Source: Leptofilum sp965223285
GTDB lineage: Bacteria > Chloroflexota > Anaerolineae > Promineifilales > Promineifilaceae
Length of the DNA stretch: 64,000 nt
Direction of reading: 5' to 3'
NCBI RefSeq assembly: GCF_965223285.1
Contig: NZ_OZ244997.1
Span: 4,898,001-4,962,000 of the forward strand
A program made the translations under genes and the position numbers. A model generated the notes under the pieces. The model made no database searches and was not told where the DNA came from. It saw only the letters and a list, made by a program, of their open reading frames with translations. Positions 18,268-25,925 of the stretch are shown in pieces; position 1 is the first letter of the stretch, and every line of letters begins with the position of its first letter.

Positions 18268-19156
18268 ATAACACCTCACGAATAACGGCTTCAATCATCG
18301 GTACTGGAACTGCATTGCCAGCTTGCTTTCTTGTTTGCGAATCTGAACAGACAATTTTGAATGAGTCGGGAAACCCCTGAAGCCTAAGCATTTCACGGGG
18401 GGTGAGCCGACGTTCTCCATTAACTAATAAATAATTGTATGAAGCCCCAGCTCGGAGGGCGCATGAGAATGGATGACTAGACACATTCCCGCTTTTATTT
18501 TCATGCCAAATTGCTGGAAAATGTTTACTTGTATGTGCTTCTTGTCGTTTTTCATAAATGAATTGGCTTGCATAATACTTCTCATCAACATTTGTTTCGA
18601 GGATTTGTTCAAGCGGCGTATAGTTTGAAGTTTTTTGAGGCCAATTAAATTGAATAGTGTGATTTAAGAACCCAACAATAATCGTACGCTCACGTTTTTG
18701 CGGCAAGCCAAAGTCTAGGGCGTTAAGAATAGTCCAATGCGTTTTATAGCCCAGTTCATTTAGTGCTTCTAAAATTCTATTGATAGTTTGCCGCTTATTG
18801 TGAGTAGCTAACTGTTTGACATTCTCTAAAACAATCATGGACGGCTTTTTTTCTTTAAGAATACGAACAATCTCGAAAAACAACGTCCCGCGCATATCAT
18901 CAAATCCATGACGATTACCGATGATGCTAAACGGCTGGCAAGGAAATCCGGCACAAAGCATGTCGTGCTCAGGTATTGTTGAAGCACCAACGGCCGTAAT
19001 GTCCCCAAATGGCATTATCCCATAATTTTCATAATAGGCTTCTTGTGCATAAGGATCAATTTCACTGGCAAAGATGCAAGTTCCACCATTTTGGGTAGCA
19101 GCCATATGAAATCCGCCAATCCCAGCAAATAAATCAATAAATGTAAATTCCTGCAC
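18203..19156 (-). CDS. DNA (cytosine-5-)-methyltransferase, type II
   Basis: The conserved motifs occur in the usual order: I (FIDLFAGIGGF, residue 6 on), IV with the catalytic cysteine (AGFPCQPFS, C73), VI (LENV), VIII (QKRERT), a short target-recognition region, IX (RRLTPREMLRLQGFP) and X (KQAGNAVPVPMI). It transfers a methyl group to cytosine C5 in its site and protects the host from the partner nuclease. I prefer the GTG at 19156, which follows GAGGATATCTCC, over the ATG at 19243: a TATAAT box at 19209-19214 lies downstream of that ATG. The single ACGGCCGT copy in this island lies in this gene. Confidence 0.92.
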   Translation of the reverse strand: MQEFTFIDLFAGIGGFHMAATQNGGTCIFASEIDPYAQEAYYENYGIMPFGDITAVGASTIPEHDMLCAGFPCQPFSIIGNRHGFDDMRGTLFFEIVRILKEKKPSMIVLENVKQLATHNKRQTINRILEALNELGYKTHWTILNALDFGLPQKRERTIIVGFLNHTIQFNWPQKTSNYTPLEQILETNVDEKYYASQFIYEKRQEAHTSKHFPAIWHENKSGNVSSHPFSCALRAGASYNYLLVNGERRLTPREMLRLQGFPDSFKIVCSDSQTRKQAGNAVPVPMIEAVIREVLYAQTQAERQQKPESAGFVPAW

Positions 19157-19208
19157 GGAGATATCCTCAACAGTGTGAAATGAAAATTCTATGGATGATT
19201 CGTTGAAA

Positions 19209-19214
19209 ATTATA
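19209..19214 (-). promoter_or_regulatory. -10 box for the restriction-modification operon
   Basis: A perfect TATAAT on the minus strand lies about 53 bases before the GTG start. No good -35 box is seen at the usual distance. Its position argues for the shorter methyltransferase start. Confidence 0.45.
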
Positions 19215-19272
19215 CTAGCACAAATTTTCTGATTTTGCGACATTTGCTTTACGCTTCTGTCTGATTTTCTTC

Positions 19273-19303
19273 TTGACTTCGAGCGTACTCGAACTGTTAC
19301 AAT
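19273..19303 (+). promoter_or_regulatory. MerR-type promoter with operator in a 19-base spacer
   Basis: TTGACT (19273-19278) and TACAAT (19298-19303) are separated by 19 bases, the long spacer typical of MerR-controlled promoters. An inverted repeat TTCGAG-CGTA-CTCGAA (19278-19293) lies in it. The merR gene starts 45 bases downstream, so the regulator probably controls its own operon by this site. Confidence 0.7.
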
Positions 19304-19347
19304 GCTTGCACATTAGCAAATTGATGGGCTAAGACAGGGAAAACATT

Positions 19348-19713
19348 ATGGAGCAACAATTCACTATTCGACAGGCGGCGGAAAAAATGGGCGTGACGGC
19401 GTACACACTGCGCTACTATGAAGAGATCGGCATTTTACCCGGCATTCAGCGCAACGGCAGCGGCCATCGCTTTTATGATGAGCAAGATTTGGGCTGGATT
19501 GGCTGGATTAAGCTGCTGCGCAGCAGCGGAATGCCCATTGAAACCATTCGTGAATTTGTGCAGCTAACCCAATCTGGCAACGATTCCATCCCTGCTCGCT
19601 GCGAAATCTTAGATGCCCATCGCCAAAAAATAAGAAGCCGCATTGATGAGTTACAGGGTTTCCTGGTGAAGTTGGATGACAAACTGCAATTTTACCAGGG
19701 TTTAGAAGATTAA
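19348..19713 (+). CDS. MerR family transcriptional regulator
   Basis: This 121-residue regulator has the N-terminal winged helix of the family (FTIRQAAEKMGVTAYTLRYYEE, IGILPGIQRNGSGHRFY) and a C-terminal dimerisation helix (about 80-118). No metal-binding cysteine set is present; its single cysteine does not suggest a CueR- or SoxR-type sensor. The gene lies directly upstream of an aldo/keto reductase gene, a common pair in which the regulator responds to aldehyde or electrophile stress. That ligand is an inference. Confidence 0.9.
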   Translation: MEQQFTIRQAAEKMGVTAYTLRYYEEIGILPGIQRNGSGHRFYDEQDLGWIGWIKLLRSSGMPIETIREFVQLTQSGNDSIPARCEILDAHRQKIRSRIDELQGFLVKLDDKLQFYQGLED

Positions 19714-19745
19714 AAGTCGTTAGCTACCCACAAGGAGAAATAACA

Positions 19746-20795
19746 ATGGAATACACCACTCTTGGGCGCACTGGCGTGCAGGTCAGTCGCCTCTGTTTAG
19801 GCTGCATGAACTTTGGCGGCCGTACCAACACCACCGACGCAATCCAAATGATTGATCACGCACTCGATAGCGGCATAAATTTTATCGACACGGCCAATGT
19901 TTATGGCCATGAGCCGGGCAACTACAATGAAGGACGTGGTCGCAGTGAGCAAATCGTGGGGCAGGCACTCCAGCCCAGCAGCAAGCGCAGCAAAATTGTC
20001 CTGGCAACCAAGGTACATTATCCGATGCACTCAGAGCCAAATGGGGGTGGCAACAGCCGTCGCCACATCATTGAGCAGTGCCACGAATCGCTGCGCCGCT
20101 TAAACACCGAATGGATTGATTTGTATCAGCTTCACGCCGCCGATCCAACTGTGCCGATTGATGAAACATTACGTGCTTTGGACGATTTGATTCGGGCAGG
20201 CAAGGTGCGCTACATTGGTACCAGCGGCTTCCCCGCCTGGAAACTCATCGAGGCATTGTGGGTAGCAAAGGAGTATGGACTCAATCGCTTTGTGTGTGAG
20301 CAGCCGCCCTACAATTTGCTAGATCGGCGGATTGAGCGGGAGCTTTTGCCGATGGCCCAAAGCTATGGTTTAGGGATTATCACCTGGGCACCACTGGCTG
20401 GGGGTTTTCTCACGGGAAAATATCGCCCAGATGAAGCAGTGCCAGAGAATTCACGATACAGTGAGTTTTGGAAAGGGTTTGGCCGGGAACATTATCGGCC
20501 GTCTGTGTTTGAGGTGATTGAGAGGGTTACGGCCGTTTCCCAGCAAAAAGAATGTTCGCCAGCCCAACTCGCACTTGCTTGGCAGCGTTACCAACCAGCC
20601 ATCACTGCCCCCATCATTGGCCCGCGCACCATGTCTCAACTCGAAGACGCGCTTGGCAGCCTAACAATTGAGTTAACCTCGGAAGAGTTAAACAAAATTG
20701 ACGAGGTAGCCAAACCTACCCAATTCACCGTTTCTTATTACGGCGGCGAAGACGAAATCTGGCCAGGCTGGCAGCCAACCCAGTTCCGTTGGTAG
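19746..20795 (+). CDS. Aldo/keto reductase
   Basis: This 349-residue NADPH-dependent oxidoreductase with a TIM barrel carries the catalytic set: Asp and Tyr in FIDTANVYG, Lys in LATKVHYP, His in LYQLHAADP. It also has an IGPRTMSQLEDAL cofactor region near the C-terminus. It reduces carbonyl groups; the physiological substrate is unknown. CAAGGAG lies 8 bases before the ATG, 32 bases after merR, so both are read from the MerR-type promoter at 19273. Confidence 0.92.
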   Translation: MEYTTLGRTGVQVSRLCLGCMNFGGRTNTTDAIQMIDHALDSGINFIDTANVYGHEPGNYNEGRGRSEQIVGQALQPSSKRSKIVLATKVHYPMHSEPNGGGNSRRHIIEQCHESLRRLNTEWIDLYQLHAADPTVPIDETLRALDDLIRAGKVRYIGTSGFPAWKLIEALWVAKEYGLNRFVCEQPPYNLLDRRIERELLPMAQSYGLGIITWAPLAGGFLTGKYRPDEAVPENSRYSEFWKGFGREHYRPSVFEVIERVTAVSQQKECSPAQLALAWQRYQPAITAPIIGPRTMSQLEDALGSLTIELTSEELNKIDEVAKPTQFTVSYYGGEDEIWPGWQPTQFRW

Positions 20796-20800
20796 GTTCG

Positions 20801-20833
20801 AGGTGACAGGTACTCCCCAAGTGTCTGTCACCT
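20801..20833. terminator. Hairpin between convergent genes (AGGTGACAG arms)
   Basis: Arms of nine bases (20801-20809 and 20825-20833) lie around a 15-base loop between the convergent aldo/keto reductase and DinB genes. It is probably a two-way terminator. It shares its arm sequence with the repeat at 16929. Confidence 0.55.
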
Positions 20834-20840
20834 GGTCAAA

Positions 20841-21317
20841 TTAATCGTCATCGTAGGCCCAAACGGAGATGTCCGGTGGCTCCTGCCCAAGCTGGCTGAG
20901 GATGGTAGCAACGTGGGTGCGGTGTTCGTTGGCGTGATGAATAGCCTGCACCAAAGGCACTACGGCGCGAAGATCGTGTTCTTCACCGTCGTAGGTAACG
21001 TTCAATATTTTTTCAAATGGATCTTCTTGAGCAATTTTGATCAGTGCCTCGCCACTCGTTGTGGCATGTTGGTGTAGTGATTGAATGCCGGGGAAAGCAT
21101 CACTTGAGCGCATCGGCCGTTCCGGCTTCACCCCTGTCAACAAAGTCACATAATGTCCTTCGGCGGCCAACAAATGAACGAGTGTGTCCTGAATACGGCC
21201 GTACGTGCCCTCAATCTTTGCTTCTAGCTGCTCTGGAGCCAGCATGGCGCAGGCGTCTAGCAAGCGCAAATTAGCCCATAGATTGTGTTTGAACAATTCA
21301 ACCAGTGTCGTTTCCAT
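20841..21317 (-). CDS. DinB family protein
   Basis: This 158-residue DinB-like four-helix protein has metal ligands plausibly in DTLVHLLAAEGHY (about 47) and in IHHANEHRTHVATIL near 130. It probably binds a metal ion and acts as a thiol-dependent enzyme of unknown substrate. GAGGTG is placed 6 bases before the ATG. Its stop lies close to a shared terminator with the aldo/keto reductase. It starts 17 bases after the uvrB stop codon on the same strand, so it may be read with uvrB. Confidence 0.85.
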   Translation of the reverse strand: METTLVELFKHNLWANLRLLDACAMLAPEQLEAKIEGTYGRIQDTLVHLLAAEGHYVTLLTGVKPERPMRSSDAFPGIQSLHQHATTSGEALIKIAQEDPFEKILNVTYDGEEHDLRAVVPLVQAIHHANEHRTHVATILSQLGQEPPDISVWAYDDD

Positions 21318-21333
21318 AAATCACCTCTTTTTT

Positions 21334-23412
21334 CTAATCGATGTCGTAGCGGATGCCCGCTTCATCCAGGCGGCGCATGCGCTCCCACTCCGGGATGTCG
21401 CCATCGGCTCCGGCATCTTTGAGCACCATGATTTGGCGCAGCTCGACGATTTGGTCGCGCAGCTGGGCTGCTTTCTCGAACTCCAACGCCTGCGCCGCTG
21501 CCTTCATCTGCTTCTCTAGCTCTTTAATCATCTGGTGCAACTCTGCTTTGGGCAGATCGGCAGCAGTGGTGTAGGGGGCTTTGCCTTCGGCAATGGCCAA
21601 ATCTTCTTTATACTGTTCTGAGATGTCGTCTGTCAGGTCACGCACCAGCTTGCGGATACTCTTGGGCTCGATGCCGTGCGCCTCATTGTACGCCATCTGC
21701 CGTTCGCGCCGCTCATTGGTCGTGTCAATCGCCGCCTGCATGGAGCGTGTAATCTTCTCGGCGTACATAATGACTTTGCCCTCCACGTGCCGCGCTGCCC
21801 GGCCAATTGTTTGCGTCAGCGATGTTTCCGAGCGCAGGAACCCTTCCTTGTCCGCATCCAAAATGGCCACCAGCGACACTTCGGGTAGGTCTAAACCTTC
21901 TCGCAGCAGGTTGATGCCCACCACCACGTCGAACACCCCCATACGTAAATCGCGCAAAATTTCGGTGCGCTCAATGGTGTGCACTTCGGAGTGCAGGTAA
22001 TGAACCTTGACGCCCATCTCCAGCAGGTAGTCGCTCAAATCTTCAGCCATCCGCTTGGTGAGGGTGGTGACCAGGACCCGCTCGCCGCGTTCTGTTCGCT
22101 GCCTGATTTCGCCCAACAGATCGTCCACCTGCCCTTTGGCACTGCGCACTTCCACTTCGGGGTCCAAAATGCCGGTGGGGCGGATGACCTGATGCACAAT
22201 TTGCTGGGAATGCTCATGCTCATATGGTCCTGGCGTGGCACTGGTGCAGATGACCTGATTGATCCGGTCGTTAAATTCGTCAAAATTTAGGGGCCGATTA
22301 TCCATTGCGCTGGGTAGCCGAAAACCGTAATCCACCAACGTTTGCTTGCGGCTGCGGTCGCCCGCGTACATGCCGCGGACCTGCGGGATGGTCATGTGGC
22401 TCTCGTCTAGGATGAGCAGGTAGTTGGCGGGGAAGTAATCCATCAATGTCCAGGGCGGTTCGCCTGGTTGGCGTTGATCCAGGTGGCGGCTGTAATTTTC
22501 AATGCCGGAAGTGAAACCAATTTCGCGCAGCATTTCCAGGTCGTAGCTAGCACGCTGCTCAATGCGCTGCGCTTCCAGCAGCATCTTTTTCTCTTTGAAG
22601 TAGGCAATTTGCTCGTTGAGTTCCTCTTCGATGTCGTTGATGGCCTGGGCCAGCTTGGCCTCGTCCGTCACAAATTCGCGGGCGGGGAAGATGTCTATTT
22701 TGGCCATGTCTAGCAGCACTTCGCCCGTCAGCACATCAAATTCGCTGATGCGCTCGACCTCGTCGCCCCAAAATTCAACGGAGTATGCGGTTTCGGCGTA
22801 CGCGGGGAAGATTTGCAGGGTGTCGCCGCGTACGCGGAAGGTGCCGCGCCGCAGTTCCAAATCGTTGCGGTCGTACTGGATGGAGACGAGGCTGCGCAGC
22901 AGGGTGTCGCGCCGATAGCTGCCGCCCCGCTCGATGCCCACGGTGACCTGCCCCCAGGTTTCTGGGCTGCCGATGCCGTAAATACAGGAGACGGAGGCAA
23001 CGATGACCACATCCTGACGGCTCATCAGGTTGGCCATGGTTTGCAGGCGTAAACGGCCGATTTCATCATTTATTTGCGTCTCTTTTTCAATAAAGAGGTC
23101 GTGGCGCGGCACGTAGGCTTCTGGCTGGTAATAATCGTAGTAGCTCACGAAGTAGGAGACGGCGTTCTTGGGGAAAAACTCGCGGAACTCGCTGTAAAGC
23201 TGGGCGGCGAGGGTTTTATTGTGGGCAATCACCAGGGTGGGGCGCTGGGTTTGCTGGATGACGTTGGCCATCGTGAATGTTTTGCCCGTGCCGGTGGCAC
23301 CCAGCAGCGTTTGGAAGCGATCCCCGCGCTCCATCCCTTCCACCAGCTTTTCAATGGCAACTGGCTGGTCGCCCATCGGTGCAAAATCAGATTGAATTTG
23401 GAATTCAGGCAT
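21334..23412 (-). CDS. uvrB: UvrABC excinuclease subunit B
   Basis: The helicase-like damage-verifying subunit of nucleotide excision repair; it receives DNA from UvrA and recruits UvrC. The start MPEFQIQSDFAP at 23412 follows AGAGGATAAAA; a longer frame from 23475 lacks support. Visible are Walker A (LLGATGTGKTFTMANV), the beta-hairpin region YDYYQPEAYVPRHDLFIEKE, DESH, helicase motifs V-VI (LREGLDLPEVSLVAILDADKEGF, QTIGRAARH) and the C-terminal UVR motif (QALEFEKAAQLRDQI). The 692-residue length is normal. A LexA-like box lies 115 bases upstream. Confidence 0.97.
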   Translation of the reverse strand: MPEFQIQSDFAPMGDQPVAIEKLVEGMERGDRFQTLLGATGTGKTFTMANVIQQTQRPTLVIAHNKTLAAQLYSEFREFFPKNAVSYFVSYYDYYQPEAYVPRHDLFIEKETQINDEIGRLRLQTMANLMSRQDVVIVASVSCIYGIGSPETWGQVTVGIERGGSYRRDTLLRSLVSIQYDRNDLELRRGTFRVRGDTLQIFPAYAETAYSVEFWGDEVERISEFDVLTGEVLLDMAKIDIFPAREFVTDEAKLAQAINDIEEELNEQIAYFKEKKMLLEAQRIEQRASYDLEMLREIGFTSGIENYSRHLDQRQPGEPPWTLMDYFPANYLLILDESHMTIPQVRGMYAGDRSRKQTLVDYGFRLPSAMDNRPLNFDEFNDRINQVICTSATPGPYEHEHSQQIVHQVIRPTGILDPEVEVRSAKGQVDDLLGEIRQRTERGERVLVTTLTKRMAEDLSDYLLEMGVKVHYLHSEVHTIERTEILRDLRMGVFDVVVGINLLREGLDLPEVSLVAILDADKEGFLRSETSLTQTIGRAARHVEGKVIMYAEKITRSMQAAIDTTNERRERQMAYNEAHGIEPKSIRKLVRDLTDDISEQYKEDLAIAEGKAPYTTAADLPKAELHQMIKELEKQMKAAAQALEFEKAAQLRDQIVELRQIMVLKDAGADGDIPEWERMRRLDEAGIRYDID

Positions 23413-23525
23413 TTTTATCCTCTGGAAAATTTTAGTTCTAAATGGACCAAGCTGCCTCTTGAGCAGACCTTTCAATTTTAGCTTTTATTCTTGACAGCCT
23501 GTGTCATAAATGAAATTTCTAAATT

Positions 23526-23539
23526 AGAACGCAAGTTCG
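23526..23539. promoter_or_regulatory. LexA (Cheo-type) box upstream of uvrB
   Basis: AGAACGCAAGTTCG is a GAAC-N4-GTTC palindrome and matches 12 of 14 positions of the Gram-positive LexA consensus CGAACRNRYGTTYG. It lies about 115 bases before the uvrB ATG. UvrB is a classical SOS gene, which supports the call. Confidence 0.6.
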
Positions 23540-23710
23540 TAATTCTACCACAATTTGCCCTTGTAAGCCGCGATTTTGGGTTAATTTTCAGGATCGTGTC
23601 ACGTTTTGCTGGGGTTGTTTGTCTTAGTTGGCAGAAAGAATTATGGGACGCGGATGAACGCGGAAAACGTGGATCAGAAAAGTTGGTGTCATCTACGTTC
23701 TAAATAGAAC

Positions 23711-23779
23711 AGGGCTTACGCAATCGCCCAGTTGTGGCACGGTGGGACACTGGCCACAGCGTGAGAAGTGCGTAAGTCT
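23711..23779. repeat. Small element with inverted CTTACGCA ends
   Basis: CTTACGCA (in AGGGCTTACGCA, left) and TGCGTAAG (in TGCGTAAGTCT, right) bound a 69-base segment with an internal TGTGGC/GCCACA partial hairpin. It looks like a miniature element or a structured 5' region of the flavoprotein gene. No transposase is near. Confidence 0.4.
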
Positions 23780-23795
23780 GATAAAATGAGGTGAA

Positions 23796-25040
23796 ATGAT
23801 GACAAAACATGCGACGAAGATTTTGGTATTAGGTGGCGGGTATGCTGGAATTATGGCAACTTTGCGGTTGGCGGGTAAAACAAAGTGGCTGAATACGCAA
23901 ATTACATTGGTGAATGGATTGGATCATTTTGTGGAACGGCCACGTTTGCATGAGGCAGCGACTGGGGCAAAGATTCGGCAGCCTGGAATTGCTCATTTGT
24001 TGCGGGGAACGGCCGTAACCTTTGTGCGTGGCTGGGCAACAGCCATCGATACAGATGTACAAACAGTTGCCCTCAAAACAGAAGAGGGTGAGAAAACGTT
24101 AGGCTACGACTATCTGGTTTACGCTTTGGGCAGCCAAACCCGGCGGCAGGGGGTTCCGGGCATGGCACAATTTGCTTACACGTTGGATGCAGTTGGAAAG
24201 CGGACGACCCGCGCTTTGCAAAGCCGCCTGAACAAACTGTTGCCTGGCAAGACAGTGACCGTTGTGGGCGGTGGCGCGACTGGTTTGGAAGTTGCCTGCG
24301 AGGTTAAGGCAAACTATCCGCAGTCGGTGGTTAAGCTGGTGACGGCGGGAGCCGCTGGGGATTTTAAGGGAGAGCGGATTCAGACTCACTTGCTGGAAGC
24401 GTTGGCTGAGCAAGGGATTGAGCTGCACGAGAACAGCCCGGTGCAGATGGTTTGCGAAGATGGGGTTCAGTTGCAGGACGGCCGTTTCTTGCCAGCGGCA
24501 GCGACTATTTGGTGTAGCGGATTCCAGGTACCGGGTCTGGCAAAAGAGGCGGGATTGCCTGTCAATGGACTGAACCAACTGCTGGCCGATCCGTTTCTGC
24601 GCTCGACAGGATATGCTAACATTTATGCGGTTGGTGATGCCGTCAACCCCGTGGAAGACCCTGGCACGCCCGTGCGGATGAGCCTTTTTGTGGCTTTGGT
24701 GACGGGGGCATTGGCGGCAGATAATATTACAGCCGTTCTCAAACAAAAATCGCAACGGCCGTTGAGCTTTGCCACTTACGGGCAGGCCATCGGCATGGGG
24801 CCGCATGATGCCGTAGGTTTTAATACTTTCCCGGCCGATCGTGCGGTTGGTCCCGTTTTTCGGCGGAAAACGGCCGTGCGGCTGCGTAGCTTTTTTGTTT
24901 GGCTGCTGTTGGCCTTTTTGAAGATTGAACGCAGGCTGCCTGGCTTTTTCTTCTGGTTTGGGAAGGGGCGATTTGCCCGACAGCAGAAGAAAGTGGGTAA
25001 GATGGAAACGGCCGTTGGAAGATTGGAGAGTGGAGATTAA
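23796..25040 (+). CDS. FAD-dependent NAD(P)H dehydrogenase (NDH-2-like)
   Basis: This 414-residue pyridine-nucleotide-disulfide-type flavoprotein has an FAD-binding motif near the start (ILVLGGGYAGIMATLRLAG). The NAD(P)H-binding motif follows at about 150 (VTVVGGGATGLEVACEV), then an IYAVGDAV flavin motif. Hydrophobic C-terminal segments (SFFVWLLLAFL, PGFFFWFG) may touch the membrane, as in type II NADH dehydrogenases. The last 12 residues come from a repeat (METAVGRLESGD). The ATG at 23799 is an alternative start with better spacing from GAGGTG. The ECF41-like sigma gene begins 7 bases after the stop, matching the known link of ECF41 factors with oxidoreductases. Confidence 0.85.
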   Translation: MMTKHATKILVLGGGYAGIMATLRLAGKTKWLNTQITLVNGLDHFVERPRLHEAATGAKIRQPGIAHLLRGTAVTFVRGWATAIDTDVQTVALKTEEGEKTLGYDYLVYALGSQTRRQGVPGMAQFAYTLDAVGKRTTRALQSRLNKLLPGKTVTVVGGGATGLEVACEVKANYPQSVVKLVTAGAAGDFKGERIQTHLLEALAEQGIELHENSPVQMVCEDGVQLQDGRFLPAAATIWCSGFQVPGLAKEAGLPVNGLNQLLADPFLRSTGYANIYAVGDAVNPVEDPGTPVRMSLFVALVTGALAADNITAVLKQKSQRPLSFATYGQAIGMGPHDAVGFNTFPADRAVGPVFRRKTAVRLRSFFVWLLLAFLKIERRLPGFFFWFGKGRFARQQKKVGKMETAVGRLESGD

Positions 25041-25047
25041 AGATTGC

Positions 25048-25923
25048 ATGGCTGAATCATTGGCAAGCCATTTTGAAACATATCGCCCGCTGCTGTTTGG
25101 GCTGGCCTACCGCATGTTGGGGACGGCATCCGAGGCAGAAGATATTGTGCAGGATGTCTATTTGCGGGCGCGGGAAGTGCCAGCCGCCCAAGTGAAAAAT
25201 GTGAAGGCGTATCTAACGACGATTGCTACCCGCCTTAGTTTGAACCGGCTCCAGTCGGCCAGCCAGCAGCGCGAAACGTATCTTGGCCCCTGGCTGCCAG
25301 AGCCGGTGTTAACGACCCATTTGCCTGAGTTAGCCAATCCACAAGACCAAATGATTTTGCACGATTCAATTTCCATTGCCTTCCTGACGCTGCTGGAGAA
25401 GTTGTCTCCAGCGGAGCGAGCGGTCTTCTTGTTGCATGAAGTCTTTGCGTACAGCTATCGTGAAATTGGGGAGATGTTGGAGAAGTCGGATGCGGCTTGC
25501 CGTCAGTTGGGGCGACGAGCGCGACAGCACATTGCCGCCAATCGCGCCCGCTTCGATAGCAATCCAGCCGACCACGAGCGACTACTGCAGGGCTTTTTGC
25601 AGGTGGTGGAGGTTGGGGATTTTGCGGGATTTTTGGCGATGCTGACGGAAGACGTCACGCTGGTGCCAGACGGTGGCGGTGAACGGGGTGCGGCTATTCG
25701 GGTGCTGCGCGGTCAGCAATCTGTAAGCCAATTTATGATGGGGGTGCGGAAACTGTCACCGCCAAATCTGGAAGCCAAAATTGTGTCGCTAAACGGCCGT
25801 CCCTCAATCCTGCTTACGGCCAGTGGCAAACCATTTGTGGTGATTTGTGTGTATGCGGTAGACGGCCGTATCGCCCTCATTCAGCTTATTGCCGGGAAGA
25901 AGCTGGCACATTTATATATTTAA
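25048..25923 (+). CDS. ECF41-type (SigJ-like) RNA polymerase sigma factor
   Basis: Residues about 1-160 contain sigma region 2 (FGLAYRMLGTASEAEDIVQDVYLR) and region 4 (LSPAERAVFLLHEVFAYSYREIGEML). They are followed by a SnoaL-like C-terminal domain with a DGGGE motif (LVPDGGGERG) and GKKL near the end. This fused domain regulates ECF41 factors in place of a classical anti-sigma factor. The start MAESLASHF at 25048 fits family alignments. These factors usually control the neighbouring oxidoreductase, decarboxylase or epimerase gene, here probably the flavoprotein just upstream. Confidence 0.88.
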   Translation: MAESLASHFETYRPLLFGLAYRMLGTASEAEDIVQDVYLRAREVPAAQVKNVKAYLTTIATRLSLNRLQSASQQRETYLGPWLPEPVLTTHLPELANPQDQMILHDSISIAFLTLLEKLSPAERAVFLLHEVFAYSYREIGEMLEKSDAACRQLGRRARQHIAANRARFDSNPADHERLLQGFLQVVEVGDFAGFLAMLTEDVTLVPDGGGERGAAIRVLRGQQSVSQFMMGVRKLSPPNLEAKIVSLNGRPSILLTASGKPFVVICVYAVDGRIALIQLIAGKKLAHLYI

Positions 25924-25925
25924 TC

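Larger units (their letters stand above)
23413..23795. other. Intergenic region upstream of uvrB and the flavoprotein gene
   Basis: These 383 bases have no convincing gene. They hold a LexA-like box (23526-23539), a segment of the widely seen GACGCGGATGAACGCGG repeat type (23646-23665), and a small element with inverted ends (23711-23779). Just before the flavoprotein start they also hold an extended -10-like TGATAAAAT (23780-23788). Confidence 0.6.

Noticed and set aside
24099..25049. 316-codon minus-strand frame opposite the flavoprotein gene
   Set aside because: The plus-strand frame has clear FAD and NAD motifs; the reverse frame is basic, low in recognisable motifs and has no start signal.
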